From Desulfurivibrionaceae bacterium (GTDB lineage Bacteria; Desulfobacterota; Desulfobulbia; Desulfobulbales; VMSU01), in assembly GCA_030145275.1 (NCBI GenBank), contig JAQYVV010000010.1, positions 1 to 64,000 on the forward strand: a stretch of 64,000 nucleotides of DNA, written 5' to 3'. Position 1 is the stretch's first letter, and each line of letters opens with the position of its first letter. The position numbers were made by a program, and so were the translations under genes. Positions 43,077 to 52,593 of the stretch are shown in pieces. The notes beneath the pieces are model-generated. The model saw only the letters and a list, made by a program, of their open reading frames with translations, searched no databases and was not told where the DNA came from.

Positions 43077-43733
43077 CTACCAGACTCGGTGCTCAATTAC
43101 ATTACCCTGACCACGAGGGGCCACCACCAAGACATAGACCTCGACATTTTCCAACTCATTTTTTCCGTCACTTTCTACATGCTGGTACGTTTGCCCCTTT
43201 GCCCAGCCGGAATCATACGTTAGTGCCGTTGCCCCGCGGCTACCGCTCCCCGATACATCAAGAAGCAACAGTCCATCGCGATAACAGGCAGTAATCTGTC
43301 CGCCATGAGAAGAATGCTTTTTTTCACTGACAAGCTTGATTGATTTACATTCCTTATCTGCAATTTTAAAGGAAACCGGTCGATATGAACGATGTTTACC
43401 ACCTATGCGTATTTTTCCACCCTTCATACTGACCCTCAATAAATCACCAAATTGACCTCCATTGCCATTGTAAATAGATTGAATGTGCTCTTTTCTTTCC
43501 CGAGCCCTCTGCTCTGCCACCACTCTTTTAGCTTTTGCTTCTTCGAGCCGGCTTTCTTCCCTAATTCTCTGCCGTTCGTTATACCCTTCAATGGCAACAA
43601 CCCTTTCTGCTTCACTCATTTTTTGCCATTCTTCATCGGCAACACCATAATGACTAGTACTGCACCCAGGTACCAATATGAAAAAAACAAAAACAAATAT
43701 AATCATATTCAGGGTGTTGTTTTTGTAAAACAT
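43077..43733 (-). CDS. Hypothetical lipoprotein with charged coil and beta domain
   Basis: 218 residues. The signal peptide IIFVFVFFILVPGC ends in a lipobox (VPGC). A charged helical stretch (about 35-85: EEWQKMSEAERVVAIEGYNERQRIREESRLEEAKAKRVVAEQRARERKEH) precedes a beta-rich domain (GGKIRIGGKHRSYRPVSFKIADKECKSIKLVSEK, CYRDGLLLLDVSG). No family is recognised. It is a single gene with element A5 immediately upstream of its promoter region. Confidence 0.65.
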   Translation of the reverse strand: MFYKNNTLNMIIFVFVFFILVPGCSTSHYGVADEEWQKMSEAERVVAIEGYNERQRIREESRLEEAKAKRVVAEQRARERKEHIQSIYNGNGGQFGDLLRVSMKGGKIRIGGKHRSYRPVSFKIADKECKSIKLVSEKKHSSHGGQITACYRDGLLLLDVSGSGSRGATALTYDSGWAKGQTYQHVESDGKNELENVEVYVLVVAPRGQGNVIEHRVW

Positions 43734-43762
43734 AATCGTAATTCCTTTGTTTAATCTTAAAA

Positions 43763-43911
43763 GTATCTATTCAGCTGCACTTCATCTGCGCCCGATAATG
43801 ATTTTCAGCAGATAAGCGAACAAAGTGAGACTTCGATACATAGGTATGCTGGAGATCATTATCAAACACATCTAAAGCACATCCGGAGTCTGCGCTTACC
43901 TGAATAGATAC
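43763..43911. repeat. Palindromic element, family A-like copy 5
   Basis: Ends are GTATCTATTCAG and CTGAATAGATAC, a variant of the A termini. Inside are GATAATGATTTTC / GGAGATCATTATC arms, a central GATACATAGGTATGC, and a GTAAGCGCAGACTCCG module near the right end. Part of a 378-base region without a gene (43734-44111). CTGAATAGTTAC at about 43950 is a further solitary terminus. Confidence 0.8.
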
Positions 43912-44111
43912 GCTTAGGGGGTTACCTTGAGTTTTGCTATTTTCGCTGAATAGTTACTCTTAAAACAATATACTCTGCTATTTTTGCATTATTTTCCACT
44001 CCTTTCTTAAACTTCCGCCTTCATTCCCTGCTCATTATTTTTAATACTTGCATTTGAACATCCCAAAATTAGACTATGAAATATAAAGTAATTTGATGCC
44101 TAGTAGCTTGT

Positions 44112-44445
44112 ATGCTGCTAAACAAAACGGAAAAATTGCGTAAGGGCATCAGTCAAACAAGTGGAACTAATGTGGATTGGTATGATAATTATAATATTGG
44201 AGTAGAGCATATCGACAATCAGCACAAAGAGTTGGTTAAGACGTTGGACAACCTACAAGAATCATTAAAGATCAAAGGATTGCCAAGTATATAACAGCCC
44301 AAAAAGAGCAGGCAAAAACAAAGCTGCCGCCGAGGAAGCCCATGGGGTTGTCGATGATTTTCTCAGGCAAAAATTAATAACACCTGAAGAAGAGAAAGAA
44401 ATAAAAAATAACATCGTGAAAAAATTTAAAGACATGTCATGTTAA
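44112..44445 (+). pseudogene. Broken hemerythrin-like gene
   Basis: The first frame (44112-44294) encodes a bacteriohemerythrin N terminus with the iron-binding pattern VDWYDNYNIGVEHIDNQHKELV, ending at TAA after 60 codons; functional hemerythrins are about 130 residues. A second piece in another frame (about 44310-44445) reads AGKNKAAAEEAHGVVDDFLR and on to KKFKDMSC, perhaps the tail of the same or another gene. The middle of the four-helix bundle, with the remaining His and carboxylate ligands, is missing. It is most simply a deletion-damaged gene. Confidence 0.6.
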
Positions 44446-44697
44446 TCCTGAAATTAAGCACACCTTCATTTCAGCATCGCACTTGGCACTCTCAGGGGTT
44501 GTTACGAAATAACCTTACAAAGAAGCCCATTCTGAGCCTCACATTTTCCTCCCCCCCGAAAAACATATGTTCGTAAAAATTTTGTTTTATCCATATTTTG
44601 TGATAGCATAACAAAGTTGTTTGGGATTTTTTTGACGATTTTTAAATCAGGAAATTGGGCCAAATTATAACGGATAATATTAAACAGGAGAAATAGT

Positions 44698-45498
44698 ATG
44701 AGAAGAGTTATTGGTTTTACCACAGCTATCTTTTTGATCATGGGTATACTTGCATCAGCATATGGCACAGAAATTAGTTGTTGGTTCCCACCGGGCTGGA
44801 AAAGTAAACCTAGACAAGCTTTGGCGATTACCAAGGCCCTAAGCACAGAAACCGGAATAACCATTAAACCGCGCATTGCCAAAAGCTATCCCCAAATTTT
44901 GAAGTCCTTTGACTCCCCAGACCAGAGCCTTGTCTACGTTGGCTCATTTGTCCAGGCCATCATCAAAGCACGAAGCCTGGGGACTGCCCTTGTCCAAAAC
45001 ATTAACGGCAAAGAGCTTTACTCCGGTGTTTTGATTTACCCTAAAGGGGGCGATCCTGAAGCAATCCTGAAAAACAACCCAGAACAGATCGCCTTTGCCC
45101 TTGGCGCATCCTCCGGTGAATCAAGCGCCAAAGCGGCTACTGGCGGCAAAGCCAACATGGGCACCGCCAACCATGGTAGCACCTGCCGTGCTGTCAGTGC
45201 AGACAAAGCCAAAGCCGGTGTTGTCAAAAATTGGTGGTGGGAGGGCAAAAAGGATGAATTTCCGGAGCTGGCCATGTACAGAATCCCTGATGTTTCCATT
45301 GAGAAAAACCCTGACAATGTTTTGACCGCTTCCAATACTGTGCCTGCTGAGGTTCAACAAAAGATTGCTGCCGCAGCCATTAAAGTAAAAGATGCCTTTG
45401 GCGCACCAGAAATGGTAGAGTTTGATCAGTCCCGCCTTGAGTACCCCTTAGGTCTTATGGCCAAAGGTAAAATTGACCCAATGACTTACAGCTGGTAG
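44698..45498 (+). CDS. PhnD-like periplasmic substrate-binding protein
   Basis: 266 residues with a signal peptide ending ASAYG. The fold pattern of phosphonate/phosphate-type binding proteins is visible (VYVGSFVQAIIKAR, NNPEQIAFALGASSGESSAKAATG, LTASNTVPAEVQQKIAAAAIKVKDAFG). The region GTANHGSTCRAVSADKAKAGVVKNWWW is the expected ligand-cleft segment. No ABC permease or ATPase is adjacent, so it is an orphan that may serve sensing rather than uptake. AGGAGAAAT precedes the ATG. It is convergent with the chemoreceptor gene, with a hairpin between. Confidence 0.75.
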   Translation: MRRVIGFTTAIFLIMGILASAYGTEISCWFPPGWKSKPRQALAITKALSTETGITIKPRIAKSYPQILKSFDSPDQSLVYVGSFVQAIIKARSLGTALVQNINGKELYSGVLIYPKGGDPEAILKNNPEQIAFALGASSGESSAKAATGGKANMGTANHGSTCRAVSADKAKAGVVKNWWWEGKKDEFPELAMYRIPDVSIEKNPDNVLTASNTVPAEVQQKIAAAAIKVKDAFGAPEMVEFDQSRLEYPLGLMAKGKIDPMTYSW

Positions 45499-45545
45499 GC
45501 CAGAGTAATATTTTTCAGTTTTTTCTTGTTTTCTAGCGTCTTTTG

Positions 45546-45574
45546 CCCCCCTGGGAAAATACTTCCAGGGGGGG
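45546..45574. terminator. Hairpin between the binding-protein and chemoreceptor genes
   Basis: CCCCCCTGG pairs with CCAGGGGGG around a 10-base loop, lying between convergent genes. Confidence 0.6.
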
Positions 45575-45671
45575 GTGATTTCATGCCACTCATTTCAGCA
45601 CCGACTAAGGCATGTAAAACACGATTTATATTACGCCCGTCGTGTTGGCTCACAAGAAAGCTACCAAGGTG

Positions 45672-47660
45672 CTAAAAATCCTCAAACTCATCATTGGCTT
45701 CCATCAAATCCGTTTTTAAGGGTTGAGCGGCCAGAGTTCTCTGCTTTTTTGTTGCAACTGGGGCTACTGGCAATGTTTTATCTGATGTTTTTAAAAGCCT
45801 AGCAGGGCTAGTCAGATTTTTTTTGGTTCTTTTTACGTTGGGGCCTTTCTCTCTGCCCCCGACCACGGCCGCAAGATCTGCGACTATCTTTTTCACCTGG
45901 GCTGCTTGGGTGGCCAATTGATCAGATGAGGCAGCAATTTCTTCGGAACTTGCCGCGTTTTGCTGGGTGACCGTATCCATGTCAACTACCGCGTGGTTAA
46001 TTTGATCAGTAGCTTTGGCCTGATCCAGGCTGGAATTGGCTATTTCACTGACCAAGGTTACCACTTTAGCCGCATTCTCCGCTACTTTCTCAAAGTCCAG
46101 ATGGGTTTTTGTGGCTGTATCAGATCCTCGATGGACCTTGCCGGTTGTCTCTTCAATCAAGACAGAGGTCTCTTTGGCCGCTTCCGCAGCTCGCATGGCT
46201 AGGTTTCTGACCTCATCAGCCACAACCGCAAAACCTGCTCCTGCTTCTCCTGCTCTGGCAGCTTCTACTGCCGCATTTAGGGCAAGTAAATTGGTTTGAA
46301 ATGCTATTTCATCAATAGTTTTGATTATTTTGGAGGTATCTTCATTGGCCTTTGAAATTTCCGACATAGATATAACCAGTTCATTCATTGATGTGCTGGT
46401 TAGGCCAATAACTTGATTAACTTCCTGCATCAACTTGTCAGCCTGGCTGGCGTTATCCGCATTACTTCTGCCCATGGAGGATACCTCCTCAAGAGAGGCC
46501 GCCGCCTCTTCCTGCGCTGCAGCTTGGGATGAAGCGCCATCGGAAAGGGATAAGCTAGCAGCAGATATCTCTCCGGACGCTACGGCCACCTGCGCGGAAT
46601 TAATGCTAAGATTTTCTATTGATTTACGCAAAGGGAGGCTGATATTGCGGCTTATGATAAAACCAATGATTACTGAGATTAAGGAACCTGCCAAAACGAC
46701 CGCCAATAAAATAATTTTTGCCTTTTTAGCGGTCTCATCTCCAGCTGCAAGATTTTTGCTAACCTCCTCATTGATCGTGGAAACAATGGAGGCAAGAACT
46801 TTTTCTGCATCCAGTAAAGAGACCTCTGTCTTTTCCCGATTATGAGTCTGAAAGTTACTGTAAACGAGCAATGCCTCATTTATTGGGACCATTAAATTAT
46901 CCACATACATCTGAATACTCTCAATACTGGGTAACACTTCTGCAATATATACATCTTTGGCCAGATCAGGTTCTTCGATATCAATAAAATCTGCAATATT
47001 AACGGTGGCCCCCAAAACCTGGCCTAATTCATAAAGTATCTGCTCTTTTGTCTTCTGAACCTGCTCATTTTCAACTTCAAGACCAGTAAGCCACTTGCCA
47101 AAGGCCAAAGACTCGACATCTTCACCGGTATCTACCTTAACATTTTCCAGGACTGACTTACTTACGTCAGCTGTCCACGCCTTATAGGTACCAAAATAAT
47201 GCTCTGCATTCATGGCAAGTTTTTGCGGATTATCAATAGATATTTCATCAATCTGGTGGGCAAACTCCAGACAATTTTCGATGTCTGCTTTCCAAACCAG
47301 CCAGATTTTTTCAAACTTAAGCCATTGATTATTAACTATAGAGCTTTTGGGAAGGGCATCAAAATTTTCCATGTACTGCCCCCCTTCTTCCAAGGCAGCG
47401 GCAAGGTTTTCATATTCCTGGGCTCGCCCTTCCTTGGACAAGGCCGGGTCCAAGACGGTTTGGAGAATAATCTTTACTTCCGTTTGATTCTGCTTAATAT
47501 CTTTAATATTGTTCAGCGTAGGTAAATCCACCTTACCGGTGCGGTTCATCTTTGCCTGGATAGTGCTGGAACTGCTCCAGCCCACTACGCCCACCATAAT
47601 ACTTATAATGGTGGCAAAGAGAAACCCCCCAAGAATCTTAACCTGAATAGATACGTTCAT
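45672..47660 (-). CDS. Methyl-accepting chemotaxis protein
   Basis: About 662 residues from ATG 47660; the longer ORF to 47747 has no support. A first helix ([20 protein letters not shown]) and a second ([21 protein letters not shown]) bracket a helical periplasmic sensor of about 290 residues, long enough to be bimodular. A short HAMP-like linker and the signalling domain follow, with the hairpin tip [20 protein letters not shown] and [16 protein letters not shown]. It is the next gene after the PstS-like protein on the same strand, which suggests that the binding protein presents a ligand to this receptor. Confidence 0.92.
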   Translation of the reverse strand: MNVSIQVKILGGFLFATIISIMVGVVGWSSSSTIQAKMNRTGKVDLPTLNNIKDIKQNQTEVKIILQTVLDPALSKEGRAQEYENLAAALEEGGQYMENFDALPKSSIVNNQWLKFEKIWLVWKADIENCLEFAHQIDEISIDNPQKLAMNAEHYFGTYKAWTADVSKSVLENVKVDTGEDVESLAFGKWLTGLEVENEQVQKTKEQILYELGQVLGATVNIADFIDIEEPDLAKDVYIAEVLPSIESIQMYVDNLMVPINEALLVYSNFQTHNREKTEVSLLDAEKVLASIVSTINEEVSKNLAAGDETAKKAKIILLAVVLAGSLISVIIGFIISRNISLPLRKSIENLSINSAQVAVASGEISAASLSLSDGASSQAAAQEEAAASLEEVSSMGRSNADNASQADKLMQEVNQVIGLTSTSMNELVISMSEISKANEDTSKIIKTIDEIAFQTNLLALNAAVEAARAGEAGAGFAVVADEVRNLAMRAAEAAKETSVLIEETTGKVHRGSDTATKTHLDFEKVAENAAKVVTLVSEIANSSLDQAKATDQINHAVVDMDTVTQQNAASSEEIAASSDQLATQAAQVKKIVADLAAVVGGREKGPNVKRTKKNLTSPARLLKTSDKTLPVAPVATKKQRTLAAQPLKTDLMEANDEFEDF

Positions 47661-47806
47661 ATATAATCTTCTTTTTTTATTGAGATTGTAGTTGGCATGG
47701 AAAAACTTGAGTGCAGCCGAAAATATGTTTTGTTCCACTTCATCCATCAGCGACCAGCTAAATCATAGTTTCAGGCTGACCGCTGACAGAGTAAAGTTAA
47801 GGCAAA

Positions 47807-48604
47807 CTAATTAAGGATCTGTTTCTGGCCCTCAGGGGAGCGATAAAAATCTATAATTTTCTGGACTTCGGGAGCCGGATCGCCAATGGTGATTAAGCCA
47901 AGAGGCCGTTCAATCGTCTCACTTTTTATTACCTTGGCTTTACCTGGGTTTAAGGAGTAAAAGCCAGCGCTTACCGCACCGATACCACCTTTGTCTTTGG
48001 AGACTTCGTTAATTTCAAGACGAGTGCTTTTTACCAGGGTAGCACTGGCGGCGTAATCAGCTTTTTTCATGACCATTTTCTGAAACACTGCCTTAGTTGA
48101 ACTTCCGGCATGACTAGTAATTACCTGCACTGGTAGATCAGGACCGCCCACATCTTTCCAGTTGGTGACCTTACCGGTATTTAAATCACTAATTTGTGCC
48201 CAGCTGAGAGAATCGACCGAATTGTCCTGATGGACAATTGCTACGATAATATCTTTAGTAATTTCATGGAATTGCAGTCCCTGCGGCACTTCAATTGGAG
48301 CCTTGCCGTCCTTTTTTAGAACCTTTTGAGCTGATTTTATGCTTTCTTCTAGGGTATTGGATGAGATGGCCACATTAGTTTTTCCTTCAAACAAGGCGAG
48401 CATACCCTTGCCAGTGCCAACTCCAAACACCTTAGTCTTGAGGCCGCTTGCAGCTTCAAAGGCCTGCGCCCCTGGTTCCAGAAAGCGTTTCTGGCAGGTG
48501 GTAGACCCCCATAACTTGACCATATCAGCTGCGGAAGCGGTAAAAGAGGTTAAAACAACCAGACACATTGCGAGTACCAGGGATTTAATGTTCATTTGTT
48601 TCAT
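47807..48604 (-). CDS. PstS-like periplasmic binding protein
   Basis: 265 residues with a signal peptide ending TASAA. It has the phosphate-binding-protein layout (LWGSTTCQKRFLEPGAQAFEAASG, GVGTGKGMLALFEGKTNVAISSN, SSTKAVFQKMV, GGIGAVSAGFYSL). It is shorter than classical PstS and belongs to the PstS-like group with diverse anion ligands. No pstCAB genes are nearby. AAAGGAG precedes the start. The chemoreceptor gene follows after about 146 bases on the same strand. Confidence 0.8.
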   Translation of the reverse strand: MKQMNIKSLVLAMCLVVLTSFTASAADMVKLWGSTTCQKRFLEPGAQAFEAASGLKTKVFGVGTGKGMLALFEGKTNVAISSNTLEESIKSAQKVLKKDGKAPIEVPQGLQFHEITKDIIVAIVHQDNSVDSLSWAQISDLNTGKVTNWKDVGGPDLPVQVITSHAGSSTKAVFQKMVMKKADYAASATLVKSTRLEINEVSKDKGGIGAVSAGFYSLNPGKAKVIKSETIERPLGLITIGDPAPEVQKIIDFYRSPEGQKQILN

Positions 48605-48773
48605 ACTTAATCTCCTTTTGAAATAATTTTAATTTGTGCCAAAATGTCAGAAAATGACGACAGGTAAAGACACCTGCGGGGGGGGGAATTTTGTTTCTAA
48701 CCTATCAGGTCAGATATCCTCTATAAGACGTAGTAGTACATAACACACACAAAAAAAACAAAAAAAACAAAAA

Positions 48774-48808
48774 AAAACCCCGAAATCCTTTTCAAGATTC
48801 GGGGTTTT
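48774..48808 (-). terminator. Terminator of tRNA-Ser
   Basis: On the minus strand GATTTCGGGGTTTT closes a hairpin with AAAACCCCGAATC and runs into a long T-tract. Confidence 0.85.
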
Positions 48809-48839
48809 GGACTTTACTATATTTCGCAAGAGTAAAAAA

Positions 48840-48925
48840 TGGCGGAGGAAGTAGGATTCGAACCCACGGTACTTTCGTACAACGGTTTTCAAGACCGCCG
48901 CCTTCAGCCACTCGGCCATTCCTCC
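48840..48925 (-). tRNA. tRNA-Ser (anticodon TGA)
   Basis: Complete cloverleaf with acceptor stem GGAGGAA/TTCCTCC, anticodon loop CTTGAAA, a long variable arm (TGTACGAAAGTACC), T-loop GTTCGAAT and an encoded CCA end. It is followed by a strong terminator and preceded by a consensus promoter. Confidence 0.96.
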
Positions 48926-48950
48926 ACACTGCACTACAGAACAAAGAGCT

Positions 48951-48979
48951 TTTTTACCATTTCAACCAAATCATGTCAA
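48951..48979 (-). promoter_or_regulatory. Promoter of tRNA-Ser
   Basis: On the minus strand TTGACA (48979-48974), a 17-base spacer and TAAAAA (48956-48951), 26 bases before the tRNA. Confidence 0.7.
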
Positions 48980-49130
48980 TGACAGAAATAGTTTTTGGGC
49001 GGGATTTCTTCCGCTTATTTGATCCAATAAAACCGGAGATAAGACCCTTTACTCATCATATATCATCTACAGATTTATTTTTCCTTCTCTCTGGATACAT
49101 GCTTAAACGCCTATCTTTAAATCAAAGGGT

Positions 49131-50489
49131 CTAAATAAACTCCAAAGCTTCGCCAATTTTTTTGACCGGGATTATTTTCATGCCGGATATTCCGGCTTTA
49201 GGAGCATTGGCACTGGGCACAATTGCCTGCTTAAACCCATGCTTAACCGCCTCTTTCAGGCGCTCCTGACCGTTGGGGACCGGTCTAATTTCCCCCGCCA
49301 GGCCAACCTCGCCAAAGACGACCAGGTCCGCAGGCAAGGCCTTGTCTTTCAGGCTCGATAAAATTGCCAGCAATACGGCAAGGTCGGCACTGGTTTCTGC
49401 CACTTTGACCCCGCCAACCACATTAACATACACATCCTGGCTATAGCTTGTCACCCCGCCATGACGGTGCAGGACGGCCAACTGCAGGTTCAACCTGTTC
49501 TGGTCCAAGCCGACGGCAACACGCCTCGGATAATCGGAATAGCTGCTCTCTACCAGGGCCTGAACTTCCACCAATAATGGCCGGCTCCCTTCCCAGACAA
49601 CCATGACCACCGAGCCAGGTGAAGGTTCATCGCCTCGAGATAAAAATATGGCCGATGGGTTTTTCACCTCTTTTAAGCCCGTTTCGGTCATGGCAAACAC
49701 ACCGAGTTCATTAACCGCTCCATAGCGATTTTTGATGGCCCGCATCAGCCGGTAGCGGCTATCACTGCCTCCCTCAAAATAGCAGACTACATCTATAATG
49801 TGTTCCAAGACCCTAGGCCCAGCAAGTCCTCCAGACTTGGTGACATGTCCGACTAAAAAAATGGCGATCCCCGTCTGTTTGGCAAAGCGGGTCAAATAGG
49901 CCGCACTCTCTCGCACCTGGGTCACACCCCCAGGAGCTGCCTGAATGTCTGAGACCTGCATGGTCTGGATCGAATCAATGACGAGCACCCCGGGTTTTTC
50001 TTTTAGGGCGGTGGCACAAATATTTTCCACCTGGGTATCGGCTGCAAGCACCAAATTAGATTTGCCCATGCCAAGCCTTTTTGCCCGCAGGGCTATCTGC
50101 TGCAGAGACTCCTCACCAGTTACATAGAGAGCCTTAACATCCTTAAAAGTACAGCAAACCTGTAGCAAGGCGGTGCTTTTACCAACCCCGGGATCTCCGC
50201 CGATCAAGACCACGGAACCAGGAACCACCCCCCCTCCAAGCACCCGGTCAAGCTCCGGCATCCCGGTTGAGATACGAGGCATTGTCTCCAGTTCCACCTC
50301 GGCAATGCTCTTTACTTCAATCACAGAACCGCTGTAACCTGACTGGCCATAGCCCGCCGTCCCCACTACTGCTTCGACAACAGTCTCTTCAATGGTATTC
50401 CATTCATTACATTCCGGGCATTGCCCGGCCCATTTTCCAAAAACTGCGTCGCAAGAACTACAGGTATAGGATTTTTTTTGTTTCGCCAT
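49131..50489 (-). CDS. radA: DNA repair/recombination protein RadA
   Basis: About 452 residues from ATG 50489 (AGGA upstream). An N-terminal C4 zinc finger (CSSC...CPEC) is followed by the RecA-like ATPase with Walker A GGDPGVGKST, the RadA-specific KNRYG motif (IKNRYGAVNELGVF), and a C-terminal Lon-like domain (DLAVLLAILSSLKDKALPADLVVFGEVGLAGEIRPV). It helps branch migration and processing of recombination intermediates. Element A2 separates it from hemW upstream. Confidence 0.95.
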   Translation of the reverse strand: MAKQKKSYTCSSCDAVFGKWAGQCPECNEWNTIEETVVEAVVGTAGYGQSGYSGSVIEVKSIAEVELETMPRISTGMPELDRVLGGGVVPGSVVLIGGDPGVGKSTALLQVCCTFKDVKALYVTGEESLQQIALRAKRLGMGKSNLVLAADTQVENICATALKEKPGVLVIDSIQTMQVSDIQAAPGGVTQVRESAAYLTRFAKQTGIAIFLVGHVTKSGGLAGPRVLEHIIDVVCYFEGGSDSRYRLMRAIKNRYGAVNELGVFAMTETGLKEVKNPSAIFLSRGDEPSPGSVVMVVWEGSRPLLVEVQALVESSYSDYPRRVAVGLDQNRLNLQLAVLHRHGGVTSYSQDVYVNVVGGVKVAETSADLAVLLAILSSLKDKALPADLVVFGEVGLAGEIRPVPNGQERLKEAVKHGFKQAIVPSANAPKAGISGMKIIPVKKIGEALEFI

Positions 50490-50555
50490 TTTTTCCTGCT
50501 TAAGATTAGCCATTCAGCATAGGCTGCAAATCAACCTTCACACGGTGGGGGGGAG

Positions 50556-50714
50556 GTAACTGTTCAGATGTGCCTCACCCCAAGGGCATTTGCTTCGCGG
50601 CACATATTCGTTCATTTCGGAGTCTACGCTTACCTGGACTTCGAAGCATACTAGTGCTATTCGAGAAGACCAGGTAAGCGTAGACTCCGAGATGGAGTGC
50701 AGCTGAACAGTTAC
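50556..50714. repeat. Palindromic element, family A copy 2
   Basis: GTAACTGTTCAG at the left and CTGAACAGTTAC at the right. The inner arms are CGGAGTCTACGCTTACCTGG and its complement, around the centre GCATACTAGTGC. It stops 2 bases short of the hemW stop codon (minus strand). Confidence 0.92.
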
Positions 50715-50716
50715 AG

Positions 50717-51862
50717 TCAAACAAGTTCTGCCAGAACCTGGTTTGCCACGGGCAATGATTTTTCGGTGAGACGCATCATATCATTATCAAAAAGGAGCAT
50801 ATCCTCTTCAACAAATCTGGCAATAACTTTTCCGTAATATTTTCGAGGTTCAAGGCCATATCTTTCCAAGAGCCTCGCAAGGGAGACTCCGGAAGTCAGC
50901 CGCAATCCGGTAATAACCGACTCCCGGAAGGAGGCCTCAACAGAGAGTGCTTCACCCTCATGAAAGGGCATAATCCCCTGTTGAACACAATGCACATATT
51001 GCAGATGATCAGCCACATTATGCACCCGAAATCCGTCAAAACAAGATACAGCGCCTGCGCCAAGCCCCAGATAGGAACCATTCTGCCAATAATTAATATT
51101 GTGGCGGCACTCATTACCAGGCCTGGCATAATTTGAAATCTCGTATCTTCCGTAACCAGCGGCTAGCAATTGCTCCTGTGCCGCCGCCTCCATTTCCGCC
51201 ACTTCATCATGGCCGGGCAGATTGAGCTTGCCATTTTCGTTCAATTGGGCAAAAGGTGTGTCCGGCTCAATGGTCATTTCGTACAGGGCAATATGTTCAG
51301 GGTTATGGGATATGGCAACATCCAGGGTCTGGCGTAAATCTACAGCCGTTTGCCGGGGCAGACCGTAGATAAAATCAAGGTTTATATTATCAAAGCCTGC
51401 CTGCCTGGCATGCTCGATGGCTCTGCTCGCCTCAGCGCTTGAATGACTTCGTCCCACAAGAGCCAAAAGATGATCCGAAAAGGACTGCACCCCAATGCTT
51501 AGGCGGTTAATCCCTGCCTCCCTGAGACCAGTAAGTTTTTCCACCGACACACTGTTTGGGTTTGTCTCAACAGAAATCTCCGGATTCCCAACAAAGGAGA
51601 AACCGCTAAGGCATTGCTTGACAAGTTTAGCTAACTGTTTCCCCGAATAGATGCTTGGAGTGCCACCACCTATAAAAAGAGTCGCAAAGATATTCTCCTG
51701 GCACCAGGGATGTGCGGATAAATCCTGCAGCTGCTTCCCCAAGGCTTCCAGGTAAATTGCGGGGGGGGCTTGATCCCGACAAGGAGATGAAACAAAGGCG
51801 CAATACGGACATTTGGAACGACAAAAAGGGATATGAATATAGAGACCGGCCTGCTCCATCAC
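50717..51862 (-). CDS. hemW: HemW-type radical SAM haem chaperone
   Basis: 381 residues. The radical-SAM cluster CRSKCPYC (Cx3Cx2C) is preceded by GLYIHIPF, and the HemN-like core (LFIGGGTPSIYS, VETNPNSV, RLSIGVQSFSD, NLDFIYGLP, HALYEM-type EHIALYEM) is complete. Such proteins, long annotated as oxygen-independent coproporphyrinogen oxidase, usually act in haem delivery. The start overlaps the radC stop by 4 bases, indicating coupling. Element A2 follows its stop. Confidence 0.9.
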   Translation of the reverse strand: MMEQAGLYIHIPFCRSKCPYCAFVSSPCRDQAPPAIYLEALGKQLQDLSAHPWCQENIFATLFIGGGTPSIYSGKQLAKLVKQCLSGFSFVGNPEISVETNPNSVSVEKLTGLREAGINRLSIGVQSFSDHLLALVGRSHSSAEASRAIEHARQAGFDNINLDFIYGLPRQTAVDLRQTLDVAISHNPEHIALYEMTIEPDTPFAQLNENGKLNLPGHDEVAEMEAAAQEQLLAAGYGRYEISNYARPGNECRHNINYWQNGSYLGLGAGAVSCFDGFRVHNVADHLQYVHCVQQGIMPFHEGEALSVEASFRESVITGLRLTSGVSLARLLERYGLEPRKYYGKVIARFVEEDMLLFDNDMMRLTEKSLPVANQVLAELV

Positions 51863-52593
51863 TGATTATTAAGGAGACGTCTGCACTCTTCACTAATTTC
51901 GGCCATTATGCCAAGATCCGCAAAGCTGCAGGGCCGTTTTGAACCGGCCACAATGAAGTGGTCGAGAAGTTGGATGTTCATAAGTGAGAGGGCAAGATAC
52001 AAGTTGCGGGTCAACTTCTTGTCTTCCAGAGACGGCTCCCTGGCGCCGGAGGGGTGATTATGGGCAATAACAAGTGCAGCCGCATTATGATGTAAAGCCG
52101 CTTTGACAAGTTCGCGCGGGTGAATGGTGTTACTGGTCAAGGTCCCTTCAGCAACGATTTCAGATTTAATAATGGCGTGGGCGGCATCAAGAAAAATGAC
52201 CATCAAGACCTCTTTTTTGAGATCCCGCATGCTGTGGATAAGAAAATCTGAGACTTGCGCCGACGATTGCAAATAATCTTTGCTATTCAAGCGCTGCTGT
52301 AAATATCGGCGAGCCACCGAATGGACAAAATGGAGAGCAAAAGAGTTTTTGGGGCCAACCCCTTTTACCTGTTCCAACTGAGCCTGCTTAGCATCAAGGA
52401 CGCCTGCAAGTGAACCGAATTGAGCAATCAGGGCCTTAGCAGGCTCCTTGCAGTCTTTTCTTGGTGTCCCCAGGGTGAGAAGCAGTTCCAAGACATCCGT
52501 ATCCGTGAAGCCGGCAAGACCACGCTCTAAAAAATTATCCCGTAGACGCTGGCGATGACCGGCGCCTTTCTCTTGCCAGTCCTCTTTCTTCAT
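51859..52593 (-). CDS. radC: RadC family JAB/MPN protein
   Basis: 244 residues. The N-terminal helix-hairpin-helix region (KAKQAQLEQVKGVGPKNSFALHF-like) and the JAMM metalloprotease-like motif (HNHPSGAREPSLED) are both clear, with the upstream Glu of SEIVAEGTLTSNTIHPRELVKAAL. Despite the name its role in DNA repair is unsettled. It starts exactly after gatB (stop and start adjacent) and overlaps hemW, forming a gatB-radC-hemW operon. Confidence 0.94.
   Translation of the reverse strand: MKKEDWQEKGAGHRQRLRDNFLERGLAGFTDTDVLELLLTLGTPRKDCKEPAKALIAQFGSLAGVLDAKQAQLEQVKGVGPKNSFALHFVHSVARRYLQQRLNSKDYLQSSAQVSDFLIHSMRDLKKEVLMVIFLDAAHAIIKSEIVAEGTLTSNTIHPRELVKAALHHNAAALVIAHNHPSGAREPSLEDKKLTRNLYLALSLMNIQLLDHFIVAGSKRPCSFADLGIMAEISEECRRLLNNQ

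Noticed and set aside
44630-44697. TTGACG before the PhnD-like gene as a promoter
   Set aside because: No acceptable -10 box lies at 16-18 bases, so it was not called.
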